Assembly (NCBI RefSeq): GCF_024346135.1
Contig: NZ_JAGQCJ010000016.1
Coordinates: forward strand, 1-64,000
DNA: 64,000 bases
Source of the DNA: Cyanobium sp. CH-040
GTDB lineage: Bacteria; Cyanobacteriota; Cyanobacteriia; PCC-6307; Cyanobiaceae
Direction: 5' to 3'
Below the pieces are notes generated by a model. It saw only the letters and a list, made by a program, of their open reading frames with translations, had not been told where the DNA came from and did no database searches. Below are positions 7,073-17,141 of the stretch, piece by piece. Position 1 is the first letter of the stretch. Each line of letters begins with the position of its first letter. The position numbers and the translations under genes were made by a program.

Positions 7073-7723
7073 ATGATTCCGCGCTGGATGGGAGGTCTGG
7101 CCCGCACGGCATGCCGGTTGCTGGCTGCCGCCCTGGCCCTCGGCGCGCTGCCGGTGCAGGCCGCCCCCAACGGCACCTGGCTGTCGCAGCCGCAGATCTG
7201 GTACTACGGCACCCGCCAGTCGCTGAACGGGGTGATGGCCCAGATCCGTGCCAGCAACTACCGGGTGGTGTTCCTCGACGTGCGCAAGGTGTCGGACGCG
7301 ATGCAGCGGGAGGCGGCGGAGGCGGCCCGCCGCCACGGCCTCCTGCCCGTGGTGTGGGTGCAGTCCCCCCAGTACCGGGCCCTGCGCATCCCGGATCTGG
7401 TGCACGAAGCCCGCCACGGCGACGCCATCCAGGTGGACGATCACTTCTTCGCCAACTACACCCTGGCGGACTTCTACTGGTTGCGGCAGGTGTACACCAA
7501 GCCCATCTTCTGCAGCATCCAGCCCTTCCAGGCCGGCCTGGTTCCGAGCACCGGCTGCAATCAGCTCGACGTGCAGTGCTACACCGCCCAGCAGTTTCCT
7601 CAGTGCCTCAAGCTGGCCGACCGCCTCGGCGCCGTGGTGAGTCTCTCCACCCAGAACACCCTGGGCCACCGCAGCCAGCTGGGCGCACGACCCTTCAACA
7701 CCTTCCTCTGGCAGGGGCCCTGA
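7073..7723 (+). CDS. Secreted protein of unknown function
   Basis: A 216-residue protein with a clear signal peptide (hydrophobic core [18 protein letters not shown], cleavage after QA near residue 30). The mature part has alternating strands and helices ([35 protein letters not shown], shown only in outline; then [21 protein letters not shown]), suggesting a partial TIM-barrel-like glycoside-hydrolase fold. Four cysteines (around FCSIQ, STGCNQ, VQCY and FPQCLK) may form disulfides. I do not recognise a named family. It is divergent from selO, leaving about 150 bases between them. Confidence 0.7.
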   Translation: MIPRWMGGLARTACRLLAAALALGALPVQAAPNGTWLSQPQIWYYGTRQSLNGVMAQIRASNYRVVFLDVRKVSDAMQREAAEAARRHGLLPVVWVQSPQYRALRIPDLVHEARHGDAIQVDDHFFANYTLADFYWLRQVYTKPIFCSIQPFQAGLVPSTGCNQLDVQCYTAQQFPQCLKLADRLGAVVSLSTQNTLGHRSQLGARPFNTFLWQGP

Positions 7724-7877
7724 CCCGCCGGCCGGGACGCCCGGTTCTGAACAGATCTTTAAGCCTCAGTCCGCCTGCCATGGTTGTGCACAAACTGCCG
7801 AATGGCAGGCCCTGGTACCCGCCTGCCCAGCCCATCTCCCGCACTCCTCTCCCGCACTCGTGTTCGGAACGCATCCG

Positions 7878-8972
7878 ATGAAGCGCACCGTCAGAAATCT
7901 GGTCGCCAACGCCCTCGCCGTTGGCGCCCTGCTGGTGGCGCAAACCGCCGAGGCCTGCACCGGCATCCGCCTGATCGCCAGCAACGGCGATGTCGTCTTC
8001 GCGCGCACTCTGGAGTTCGCGCTCGACCTCGAATCCGAGGTGATCATGGTGCCGCGGGGCTACGCGCGCACCGGCACGGCGCCCGGCGGCAGGGCGGGCA
8101 TGCGCTGGACTTCCCGCTATGCATCGCTCGGCGCCAACGGCGTGGGCCTGCCCTTCATCTTCGATGGACTGAACGAGAAGGGTCTGGCGGTGGGCACCTT
8201 CTATTTCCCCACCACCGCCGGCTATCAGGCCTTCAGCCCCGCCGATGCCCGCCGCACCCTCGCCCCCTGGGAACTCGGCTCCTGGCTGCTGGAGAGCTTT
8301 GCCAGCGTGGAGGAGGTGCGGCGCAACATCGCCAATGTGGTGGTGGCGGACGTGGTCTACCCGGCCTGGGGATTCACACCCCCAGTTCATTACATCGTCA
8401 ATGACGCCAGCGGCAAGAGCATCGTGATCGAATACATCGGCGGCAAGCTGAACGTGCATGACAACCCCCTTGGGATCATGGCGAACTCGCCGTCGTTCGA
8501 CTGGCACATGACGAACCTGCGCAACTACGTGAACTTCACGCTCACCAACCCCGCGCCGGTCACCATCGGCGGCGTGAAGCTGCAGCCCTTCGGCATGGGG
8601 GCCGGGATGCTGGGCCTGCCGGGTGATTTCACCCCCCCCTCGCGCTTCGTGCGGGCGGCGGCCTTCGCCACCTCCGTGGATCCCGGCAAAACGGGCGACG
8701 ACGCCGTGCTCGCCGCCTTCCACGTGCTCAACAACTTCGACATCCCCAAGGGCGCAGCCCGCGAAGGCCACAAGGATGAGCGCGGCAACGTGGTGGCCGA
8801 CTACACCACCTGGACCAGCGCCAACGACCTGGCCCGCCGGCGCTTTCTCTTCCGCACCTACGACAACAGCCAGATCCGTTCGGTGGAGCTGATGAAGCTG
8901 GATCTCAATGCCAAAGGCATCACCAGCTTCTCGATGCAGGGTAAGGAGCAGATCCGGGCGCTCAATCCCTGA
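7878..8972 (+). CDS. Exported linear amide C-N hydrolase (choloylglycine hydrolase / penicillin V acylase family)
   Basis: A 364-residue Ntn-hydrolase. The signal peptide ends AEA and the next residue, Cys27 (AEACTGIRLIASNGDVVFARTLEF), is the catalytic N-terminal nucleophile exposed by cleavage. Downstream family motifs include GLNEKGLAVGTFYF, NPLGIMANSPSFDWHMTNLRNY and LPGDFTPPSRFVRAAAF. Members hydrolyse bile-salt amides, penicillin V or N-acyl homoserine lactones; the natural substrate here is unknown, and in a picocyanobacterium signal quenching is one possibility. The ATG at 7878 (MKRTVRN) gives a normal signal peptide. Confidence 0.88.
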   Translation: MKRTVRNLVANALAVGALLVAQTAEACTGIRLIASNGDVVFARTLEFALDLESEVIMVPRGYARTGTAPGGRAGMRWTSRYASLGANGVGLPFIFDGLNEKGLAVGTFYFPTTAGYQAFSPADARRTLAPWELGSWLLESFASVEEVRRNIANVVVADVVYPAWGFTPPVHYIVNDASGKSIVIEYIGGKLNVHDNPLGIMANSPSFDWHMTNLRNYVNFTLTNPAPVTIGGVKLQPFGMGAGMLGLPGDFTPPSRFVRAAAFATSVDPGKTGDDAVLAAFHVLNNFDIPKGAAREGHKDERGNVVADYTTWTSANDLARRRFLFRTYDNSQIRSVELMKLDLNAKGITSFSMQGKEQIRALNP

Positions 8973-9025
8973 GCGCCCGCCGGCCACCTGGGACCCATAG
9001 GCTCGTGGCGTCTGAACGCGCAGCC

Positions 9026-9241
9026 ATGACCACGCCCCGCTACGTCTACGAACCCCACGAGCGGTTCGGCGAGGGGCTCACCACCCGCCGCCCCTGGAAC
9101 ACCCAGGCTCTCGCCGGCGTGGAGCGGCTCAACGGCCGGGTGGCCATGGTCGGCTTCGCCGCCGCCCTGATCGGCGAGTGTCTCACCGGCCACGGCCCCG
9201 CCGGCCAGGTGCTGGCCCTGCTGCGCTGGTATCTGGGCTGA
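9026..9241 (+). CDS. hli: High-light-inducible protein (Hli/Scp, CAB-like)
   Basis: A 71-residue one-helix Hli protein. The transmembrane segment carries the chlorophyll-binding motif ERLNGRVAMVGFAAALIGE (consensus ExxNGRxAMxGF), preceded by a soluble N-terminus with FGEGLTTRRPWN. Hli proteins protect photosystem II assembly and dissipate energy in high light and other stress. The ATG at 9026 is preferred. The alpha/beta hydrolase starts seven bases after its stop, so the two may be cotranscribed. Confidence 0.88.
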   Translation: MTTPRYVYEPHERFGEGLTTRRPWNTQALAGVERLNGRVAMVGFAAALIGECLTGHGPAGQVLALLRWYLG

Positions 9242-9248
9242 GCGCGGG

Positions 9249-9881
9249 ATGCAGCTGCTGGACGGACCGGCGGATGCGGCCGCCACCCTGCTGCTGGCCC
9301 ATGGCGCCGGTGCTCCCATGGACAGCCCGTTCATGGCTGCGATCGCCACCGGCCTGGCCGCACGCGGCTGGCGGGTGGCGCGCTTCGAGTTCCCCTACAT
9401 GCAGCGCCTGCGGGCCACTGGCCGCCGCCAGGCCCCCGACCGTCTGCCGCGCCTGCTGGAGGCCTTCCGCGCCGAGGCGGCCGACCTCGCGGCCGCCGGC
9501 CCGCTGGTGATCGGCGGCAAGTCGATGGGGGGCCGGGTGGCCAGCCTGCTGGTGGATGAGCTGGCCGCCGCCGCCGGCGTGCGCGGCTGCATCTGCCTGG
9601 GCTATCCCTTCCATCCACCGGGCAGGCCTGATCAGCTGCGCACCAGCCATCTGGAGCAGCTGTGCACCCCCACCCTGATCCTCCAGGGCGAGCGCGACAG
9701 CTTCGGGCGGCGCGGCGAGGTGGAGGCCTTCAGTCTCTCCCCGGCGGTGGAGCTGGCCTGGATCCCTGCGGGCGACCACAGCTTCAAGCCCACCCGCGCC
9801 TCCGGCCTCAGCGAGGCCGGCAACTGGGCCACGGCTGTGGAGCTGGCCCACCGCTTTCTCCAGCGGCTCACGGTGCACTGA
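9249..9881 (+). CDS. Alpha/beta hydrolase (KANL3/Tex30-type, dienelactone-hydrolase-like)
   Basis: A 210-residue alpha/beta hydrolase. The likely catalytic triad is Ser92 in GGKSMGG (nucleophile elbow), Asp150 in LQGERDSFG and His177 in AGDHSFKP, in the expected order; LLLAHGAGAPMDS forms the oxyanion-hole strand. Length and motifs match the small KANL3/Tex30 group, whose bacterial members lack a defined substrate. It follows the hli gene closely. Confidence 0.82.
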   Translation: MQLLDGPADAAATLLLAHGAGAPMDSPFMAAIATGLAARGWRVARFEFPYMQRLRATGRRQAPDRLPRLLEAFRAEAADLAAAGPLVIGGKSMGGRVASLLVDELAAAAGVRGCICLGYPFHPPGRPDQLRTSHLEQLCTPTLILQGERDSFGRRGEVEAFSLSPAVELAWIPAGDHSFKPTRASGLSEAGNWATAVELAHRFLQRLTVH

Positions 9882-9929
9882 TCCTTCCTGCCGCCATCGC
9901 GCCTAGGGTCGGGCCACCGCAGCCGGCCC

Positions 9930-10139
9930 ATGAACCAGACCCTTCGAGGCGTCACCTACGTGAGCGTGTGGGTGCTGCTCTGGGGCACCGCAGCCTCCCT
10001 GGCAGATGTCGTGCTGCTGGAGCGCGGCACCTACGCCGCCGGCACGGCCGGCCAGGCCATCACCTTCGCCTCCTACGGCATCGCCGCGGTGGTGCTGGCG
10101 GTACGGCTCTCGGGCCGGTTTCTCAGGCCAGGGAGCTGA
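9930..10139 (+). CDS. Small two-helix membrane protein, unknown
   Basis: A 69-residue protein with two predicted transmembrane helices (GVTYVSVWVLLWGTAASLAD and AITFASYGIAAVVLAVRL) joined by a short loop. No family was recognised. It starts 48 bases after the hydrolase and precedes the cyanate operon promoter. Coding is supported by codon bias and a plausible membrane topology only. Confidence 0.55.
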   Translation: MNQTLRGVTYVSVWVLLWGTAASLADVVLLERGTYAAGTAGQAITFASYGIAAVVLAVRLSGRFLRPGS

Positions 10140-10217
10140 CACGCAGCCTGGCCCCACCCAGGCATCGTCCGGCTGTCTCTCCCCGGCGATCGCGACAGCG
10201 GTGATCGCTTCACTCCG

Positions 10218-10259
10218 GTAGCAATTACGACCGGATCTCCATCGCCTGCGCCTTACGTT
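10218..10259 (+). promoter_or_regulatory. NtcA-activated class II promoter of the cyanate operon
   Basis: GTAGCAATTACGAC at 10218-10231 fits the NtcA site GTAN8TAC with one mismatch (GAC for TAC). Exactly 22 bases later, TACGTT at 10254-10259 fits the TAN3T -10 box. This is the canonical NtcA class II arrangement, with the activator replacing the -35 box. Transcription would start near 10266, just upstream of the transporter gene, and be induced under nitrogen limitation. Confidence 0.72.
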
Positions 10260-10282
10260 GCCGCTCAGCTGACAACGATCCG

Positions 10283-11914
10283 GTGGCACATGCGTCTTCC
10301 CTGGTCTCAGATTGTTTGCCGGATTCTTCCCTCCTGAGTCCAGCTCTGGGATCCCAGTTCAGCCACCATCTTGCCGGGTGTTCCTGTTCCGATTGCCTGC
10401 AGCCGGTAAGCAGCCATGACGCGTTCCTGGCGGACATGCCCCAGGAACCGGAGGAGTTGATGGACGATCTGCGGCGCATGGGACTGGTCGATCCCGCCGC
10501 CTATCCGGTGGCGGACGCCGTCTGCGCCGCCGAGTTGCGGCAGGCCCTGTTTTTCCGCAACGCCTCCCGTGGCAACCCGCAGGTGGAGGCTCTCCTGCGT
10601 GATCTGGCCGAGGAAGCGGGTGGCCTTGATCAGGCCTTTGCAGCGGCGTTCGGGCCCCAGGCCGGCAGGTTCTTCAGCAAGGTGAGCCGCTCCACACCGC
10701 TTGGACGGCGCACGTTTCTCAAGGGTCTCGCCGCCGGCGCCGCCCTGGTCACCCTCACCAACTGCGGCGTCAAGCGCGAACAGGCCGGCGGCAGCGGCCC
10801 GGTGGAGGTTGGCGATCTCGAGAAGAAGACCCTGAAGGTCGGCTTCATCCCCATCACCTGCGCCACGCCGATCATCATGGCCAAACCCATGGGCTTCTAC
10901 GAGCGCTATGGGATGGACGTGGAAGTTGTGAAAATGCCCAGCTGGGGAGCCGTGCGCGATTCAGCCATCGCCGGCGAGCTTGATGCCTATCACATGCTCG
11001 CCCCCATGCCGATTGCCATGACTCTCGGCCTGGGCACGGCGCCCTTCAGTGTGAAGCTGGCCAGCATTGAAAACATCAACGGCCAGGCCATCACGGTGGC
11101 CAAGCGTCATGCCGGCAAGGTGAAGGAAGCCAAGGACTTCAAGGGTTTCGTGATCGGCGTGCCGTTCCCGTTCTCAATGCACAACCTGCTGCTTCGTTAT
11201 TACCTGGCCCATGGCGGGATCAACCCCGACACCGATGTGCAGATCAGGCCTGTTCCTCCTCCGGACAGCATCGCCCAGCTGGTGGCGGGTGATCTCGATG
11301 CCATGCTGATGCCCGATCCATTCAACCAGCGGGCCGTGTATGAGGACGCCGGTTTCATCCACCTGCTCACCAAGGATCTCTGGAATGGGCACCCCTGCTG
11401 TGCCTTTGCCACCGGCGAGCCCTGGATTCAGGAGCATCCCAACACCTTCCGGGCCCTCAACAAGGCCATCATCGATGCCACCAATTACGCCCACAAGCAG
11501 GACAACCGTGTGGAGATCGCCAAGGCCATCTCTGGTCGCGCGTTTCTGAATCAACCTCCTGAGGTCGTGGAGGCTGTTCTCACCGGGAAGTTCGAGAACG
11601 GCCTCGGTGAGACGTTCAACGTTCCCGATCGGATCGACTTCAATCCCTATCCATGGCAGAGCTTTGCCAACTGGATCCAGTCCCAGCTGGTGCGCTGGGA
11701 TCTCGGCAAGGCGGCGAGCATGATCCAGGCGGGGGACTTCGACGCGAACAGCGCCTCCATCTTCCTCACCAGCGAGGCTCAGGAACTGGAGCGCTCGATG
11801 GGCCTGAACCCACCGGCGGAGCAGTTTCGAGTCGAAAAGCTTGCCTTTGACACCTTCGACCCGAAGCAGCCGATGCAGTACATCGACGAGCAGAAGAAGC
11901 GTGATGGCTTCTGA
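10283..11914 (+). CDS. cynA: Cyanate ABC transporter substrate-binding protein (NrtA/CmpA family) with N-terminal extension
   Basis: A 543-codon frame. From about residue 175 it is a normal NrtA/CmpA-type solute-binding protein (LKVGFIPITCATPIIMAKPMGFYERYGMDVEVVKMPSW, shown in outline). A twin-arginine signal, GRRTFLKGLAAGAALVTLTNC, with a loose lipobox Cys161, lies unusually deep, after about 140 residues that contain CSCSDC at 33-38 and a helical EPEELMDDLRRMGL region. The GTG at 10283 lies 17 bases after the predicted transcription start; an internal ATG at 10436 would still leave 88 residues before the Tat motif. The downstream cyanase gene points to cyanate as substrate. Confidence 0.85.
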   Translation: MAHASSLVSDCLPDSSLLSPALGSQFSHHLAGCSCSDCLQPVSSHDAFLADMPQEPEELMDDLRRMGLVDPAAYPVADAVCAAELRQALFFRNASRGNPQVEALLRDLAEEAGGLDQAFAAAFGPQAGRFFSKVSRSTPLGRRTFLKGLAAGAALVTLTNCGVKREQAGGSGPVEVGDLEKKTLKVGFIPITCATPIIMAKPMGFYERYGMDVEVVKMPSWGAVRDSAIAGELDAYHMLAPMPIAMTLGLGTAPFSVKLASIENINGQAITVAKRHAGKVKEAKDFKGFVIGVPFPFSMHNLLLRYYLAHGGINPDTDVQIRPVPPPDSIAQLVAGDLDAMLMPDPFNQRAVYEDAGFIHLLTKDLWNGHPCCAFATGEPWIQEHPNTFRALNKAIIDATNYAHKQDNRVEIAKAISGRAFLNQPPEVVEAVLTGKFENGLGETFNVPDRIDFNPYPWQSFANWIQSQLVRWDLGKAASMIQAGDFDANSASIFLTSEAQELERSMGLNPPAEQFRVEKLAFDTFDPKQPMQYIDEQKKRDGF

Positions 11915-11999
11915 TCATCTGCGTTCCTGTCACTGTCTGTCGCAGTGCCTGTGGTGAGCGCACGGGTCTCGTTCCTTCATCCCGATCTGTTTTCGCGTT

Positions 12000-12785
12000 A
12001 TGCCTGAAAATCGGCTTTCAGGGCCGCTAGCTGTCGCCGTCTCATGCCTCAGCATTCTGTTGGCCCTTCTCATCTGGCAGATCCTGGCAACGCAAGGCGT
12101 GCTCGGCAAGAATTTCCCCGGGTCAGTCAAGACGCTGGAGGAACTGGTGTGGTGGCTCTCGGATCCGTTCTTCAACAATGGCCCCAACGATCTGGGGATC
12201 GGCACCAATCTTCTGATCAGCCTCAGACGTGTGTTGATCGGTTACGGCCTCGCCGTGGTGGTGGCTGTTCCACTGGGTCTGGTGATGGGGATTTCCCGCA
12301 TCGCCGACGCATCCCTGAATCCCTTCGTGCAGTTGCTCAAGCCCGTCTCCCCACTCGCCTGGTTGCCGATCGGCTTGTTTATCTTTCGCGACTCGGAGCT
12401 GACAGGTGTCTTCGTGATCTTCATTTCCAGTATCTGGCCCACCTTGATCAACACGGCATTCGGCGTCTCCTCGATCAATCCTGATTTCCTGAGGGTGTCA
12501 CGCTCACTCGGGGCGTCCCAGCTGCGCACGATCCACAAGGTTGTTCTGCCAGCGGTGATGCCGAACATCCTGGCTGGCATGCGGATATCCATGGGCACGG
12601 CGTGGCTTGTGATCGTAGCGGCGGAAATGCTGCTTGGAAGCGGCATCGGCTATTTCATCTGGAATGAGTGGAATAATCTTTCTCTGCCCAACATCTTTGT
12701 GGCGATCATCGTGATCGGCTTTGCCGGTCTGCTGCTTGACCAGGTTTTCGGCTGGCTCCAGAAGCGGTTTGATTATCAGCTCTGA
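12000..12785 (+). CDS. cynB: Cyanate ABC transporter permease (NrtB/CmpB family)
   Basis: A 261-residue inner-membrane permease with about six transmembrane helices and the EAA loop LRVSRSLGASQLRTIHKVVLPA, which contacts the ATPase. It is similar throughout to NrtB/CmpB of nitrate and bicarbonate transporters. It lies 85 bases after cynA and 45 before the ATPase gene, in the same direction. Assignment to cyanate rests on operon context with cynS. Confidence 0.88.
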   Translation: MPENRLSGPLAVAVSCLSILLALLIWQILATQGVLGKNFPGSVKTLEELVWWLSDPFFNNGPNDLGIGTNLLISLRRVLIGYGLAVVVAVPLGLVMGISRIADASLNPFVQLLKPVSPLAWLPIGLFIFRDSELTGVFVIFISSIWPTLINTAFGVSSINPDFLRVSRSLGASQLRTIHKVVLPAVMPNILAGMRISMGTAWLVIVAAEMLLGSGIGYFIWNEWNNLSLPNIFVAIIVIGFAGLLLDQVFGWLQKRFDYQL

Positions 12786-12830
12786 TCTGACCTTCCTGGT
12801 TCTGATTGATTCTTTGAGAGCCCCTTGTCG

Positions 12831-13712
12831 ATGCCACCTGCCATGATCTCTTCGCCCGCCACTGCGGCAGCCGTCCGCACGTTTCCAGATGCCCAGGTTG
12901 TGGTGGAAGCTGTCAGCAAGGTCTTTCAATCGGAAAGGAGTCTGCTCTCCCGTCTCCGCTCCCGGCCAGGAGACCGGTACGTCGCTCTGGAGGGTGTCGA
13001 TCTGGCGATCGAAAAGAATACATTCGTCTCCATCATCGGCCCTTCCGGTTGCGGCAAGTCCACCCTGCTGAATCTGATCGCCGGCCTGGACCGCCCCAGC
13101 TCAGGCCAGATCCTCGTCGATGGTGAGCGCATCAAGGGCCCCGGACCGGACCGAGGCATCATCTTCCAGAACTATGCCCTGATGCCGTGGCTCACGGCCC
13201 TCGCCAACGTTGAATACGCCGTCGAGACGGCCTGTCCGAAACTCAGCCATGGCCAGGCCAGGGAGCGGGCCCGGCAGTATCTCTCCATGGTTGGGCTCGA
13301 GCGGTCCATGCACCGCTACCCCAAGCAGATGTCCGGCGGCATGAAGCAACGGGTTGCCATCGCCAGGGCCCTCTCCATCAACCCCACCATCCTGCTGATG
13401 GATGAGCCCTTCGGTGCTCTCGACGCGCTCACCAGGGCCTACCTCCAGGAGGAGGTGCTGCGCATCTGGGAGAACAACCGCATCACGGTCGTGCTGATCA
13501 CGCACAGCATCGAGGAGGCACTGCTGTTGTCGGACAAGATCGTGCTGATGTCCCGTGGGCCGGCCGCCCGGATCGCCGATGTCATCGATCTCCCCCCTCT
13601 GCGACCCCGCCAGCGCAGCGTGATCGATCAGCACCCCGATTTCCTGGCGATCAAGATCCGCCTCGAGGAGCATCTGCTCAACGAGACCCGAGCGGTGGAG
13701 GAGCGCACCTGA
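12831..13712 (+). CDS. cynD: Cyanate ABC transporter ATP-binding protein (NrtD/CmpD family)
   Basis: A 293-residue ABC ATPase with Walker [11 protein letters not shown]-loop at FQNYALMPWL, signature MSGGMKQRVAIARAL, Walker B ILLMDEPFGALD and switch histidine in LITHSIEEALLL. Its N-terminus is somewhat long (about 25 residues before VVVEAVSKVF). The ATG at 12831 is preferred over the TTG six bases earlier. It energises the CynAB importer. Confidence 0.9.
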   Translation: MPPAMISSPATAAAVRTFPDAQVVVEAVSKVFQSERSLLSRLRSRPGDRYVALEGVDLAIEKNTFVSIIGPSGCGKSTLLNLIAGLDRPSSGQILVDGERIKGPGPDRGIIFQNYALMPWLTALANVEYAVETACPKLSHGQARERARQYLSMVGLERSMHRYPKQMSGGMKQRVAIARALSINPTILLMDEPFGALDALTRAYLQEEVLRIWENNRITVVLITHSIEEALLLSDKIVLMSRGPAARIADVIDLPPLRPRQRSVIDQHPDFLAIKIRLEEHLLNETRAVEERT

Positions 13713-13794
13713 GGCCAGCCACAGCCACCCTGCCCCAGCGGCCTGAGCCGTCTCCGCCACTCCTGCGGTTCCCCTATTCCTCTCGTTCTCCGTC

Positions 13795-14238
13795 ATGACT
13801 CTCTCTTCCCTCTCCACCACCCTGCTCAATGCCAAGCGCAGCAAGGGCATCAGCTTTTCTGAGCTCGAAACCCTCCTGGGCCGCGATGAAGTCTGGATTG
13901 CCAGCCTGTTCTATGGCCAGTCCACGGCCTCTGGTGAGGAAGCCGACAAGCTCATCGAGGTGCTCGCTCTGGATCCTGCCCTCAAGCCCGAGCTGATGAC
14001 TCCCCCCGTGAAAGGCTGTCTGGATCCCGTGATTCCCACCGATCCCCTCATCTATCGCTTCTACGAGATCATGCAGGTCTACGGTCTGCCGCTCAAGGAT
14101 GTGATTCAGGAGAAGTTCGGCGACGGCATCATGAGCGCCATCGACTTCACCCTGGAGGTGGACAAAGTGGAGAATCCCGCCGGTGATCGCGTGAAGGTCA
14201 CGATGTGCGGCAAGTTCCTCCCCTACAAGAAGTGGTGA
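13795..14238 (+). CDS. cynS: Cyanase (cyanate hydratase)
   Basis: A 147-residue cyanase, which converts cyanate and bicarbonate to ammonia and two CO2. The three catalytic residues are all present with the E. coli spacing: Arg88 and Glu91 ([12 protein letters not shown]) and Ser114 (DGIMSAIDF). The N-terminal helical domain and the C-terminal end LPYKKW also match, and length is normal. As last gene of the operon, it supplies nitrogen from imported or internally formed cyanate. Only 34 bases separate it from convergent recQ, and no clear terminator hairpin is seen there. Confidence 0.96.
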   Translation: MTLSSLSTTLLNAKRSKGISFSELETLLGRDEVWIASLFYGQSTASGEEADKLIEVLALDPALKPELMTPPVKGCLDPVIPTDPLIYRFYEIMQVYGLPLKDVIQEKFGDGIMSAIDFTLEVDKVENPAGDRVKVTMCGKFLPYKKW

Positions 14239-14272
14239 TCACGACCGCTTGATGATCACGACCACCCGCTGA

Positions 14273-16156
<1,884 letters not shown>

Positions 16157-16209
16157 GCGGCGACGGGCCGGCGGGGATCTCCCACAATGACCCCGTCCGG
16201 CGCTCCGCG

Positions 16210-17094
16210 ATGTCCGCTTCCTCGCCCCGCACCGCCACCGCCTGGGGCTTCCTCGCCCCGGCCCTGCTGCTGATCGGCCTCTCGGTGCTGATCCCGGCGG
16301 CGATGGCGCTGGTGATGAGCTTCAGCCAGGCCGGGCTCGACGTGAGCGAACCGCTGCGCTTCGTGGGCCTGGCCAACGTCCGCCGCCTGCTGGCCGATCC
16401 GATGTTCGCCCGGGTGAGCGTCACCACCTTTCTCTATCTGGTGGGGGTGGTGCCGCCGATCGTGCTCGGCGCCCTCGCCCTGGCGGTGCTGGTGAACCGC
16501 TCGCTGCCCGGCATCCACTGGTTCCGCGGTGCCTTCTACACGCCGGTGCTGGTGTCGATCGTGGTGGCGGCCATCGCCTTCCGCTGGCTCTACGCCGAGA
16601 ACGGCCTGATCAATGGCTGGCTGGCGGCCCTGCTGGGCGACCGCTTCAGCCCCATCGGCTTCCTCACCTCGCCGCTGCTGGCCCTGCCCTCGGTGATGCT
16701 CGTGACCCTCTGGAAAGGCCTGGGCTACTACATGGTGATCTTCCTGGCCGGTCTGCAGGGGATCTCCCCCGAGCTCTACGAGGCCGCCGCCCTGGACGGC
16801 AGCGAGGGCTGGCGTAAGCACCTCGACATCACCCTGCCGCTGCTGCGGCCCTATCTCACCCTGGTGGGGGTGATCTCCGCCATCGCCGCCACCAAGGTGT
16901 TCGAGGAGGTGTTCCTGATGACCCAGGGCGGGCCCGCCGACGCCACCCGCACGATCGTCTACTACGTGTACGACCAGGCCTTCACCGAACTGGAGATCAG
17001 CTACGCCTGCACCGTGGGCCTGGCCCTGTTCATGGCCGTGCTGCTGCTCAGCCTGGTGCGCTACGCCTTCGCCGGTGACCGCGGCCTCACCTGA
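16210..17094 (+). CDS. Sugar-type ABC transporter permease (MalF/UgpA family), orphan
   Basis: A 294-residue permease with six transmembrane helices and the EAA loop YEAAALDGSEGWRKHLDITLPLLRPYL, typical of MalF/UgpA-type carbohydrate importers. No partner permease, ATPase or binding protein lies in the window, so the other subunits must be encoded elsewhere. In related cyanobacteria such permeases serve compatible solutes (glucosylglycerol) or oligosaccharides; the substrate cannot be told from sequence alone. Confidence 0.85.
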   Translation: MSASSPRTATAWGFLAPALLLIGLSVLIPAAMALVMSFSQAGLDVSEPLRFVGLANVRRLLADPMFARVSVTTFLYLVGVVPPIVLGALALAVLVNRSLPGIHWFRGAFYTPVLVSIVVAAIAFRWLYAENGLINGWLAALLGDRFSPIGFLTSPLLALPSVMLVTLWKGLGYYMVIFLAGLQGISPELYEAAALDGSEGWRKHLDITLPLLRPYLTLVGVISAIAATKVFEEVFLMTQGGPADATRTIVYYVYDQAFTELEISYACTVGLALFMAVLLLSLVRYAFAGDRGLT

Positions 17095-17141
17095 GCTCCG
17101 CGGGCCCCGGGCCGGCGGCTGCCTGCCACTAGCCTCGGGCC

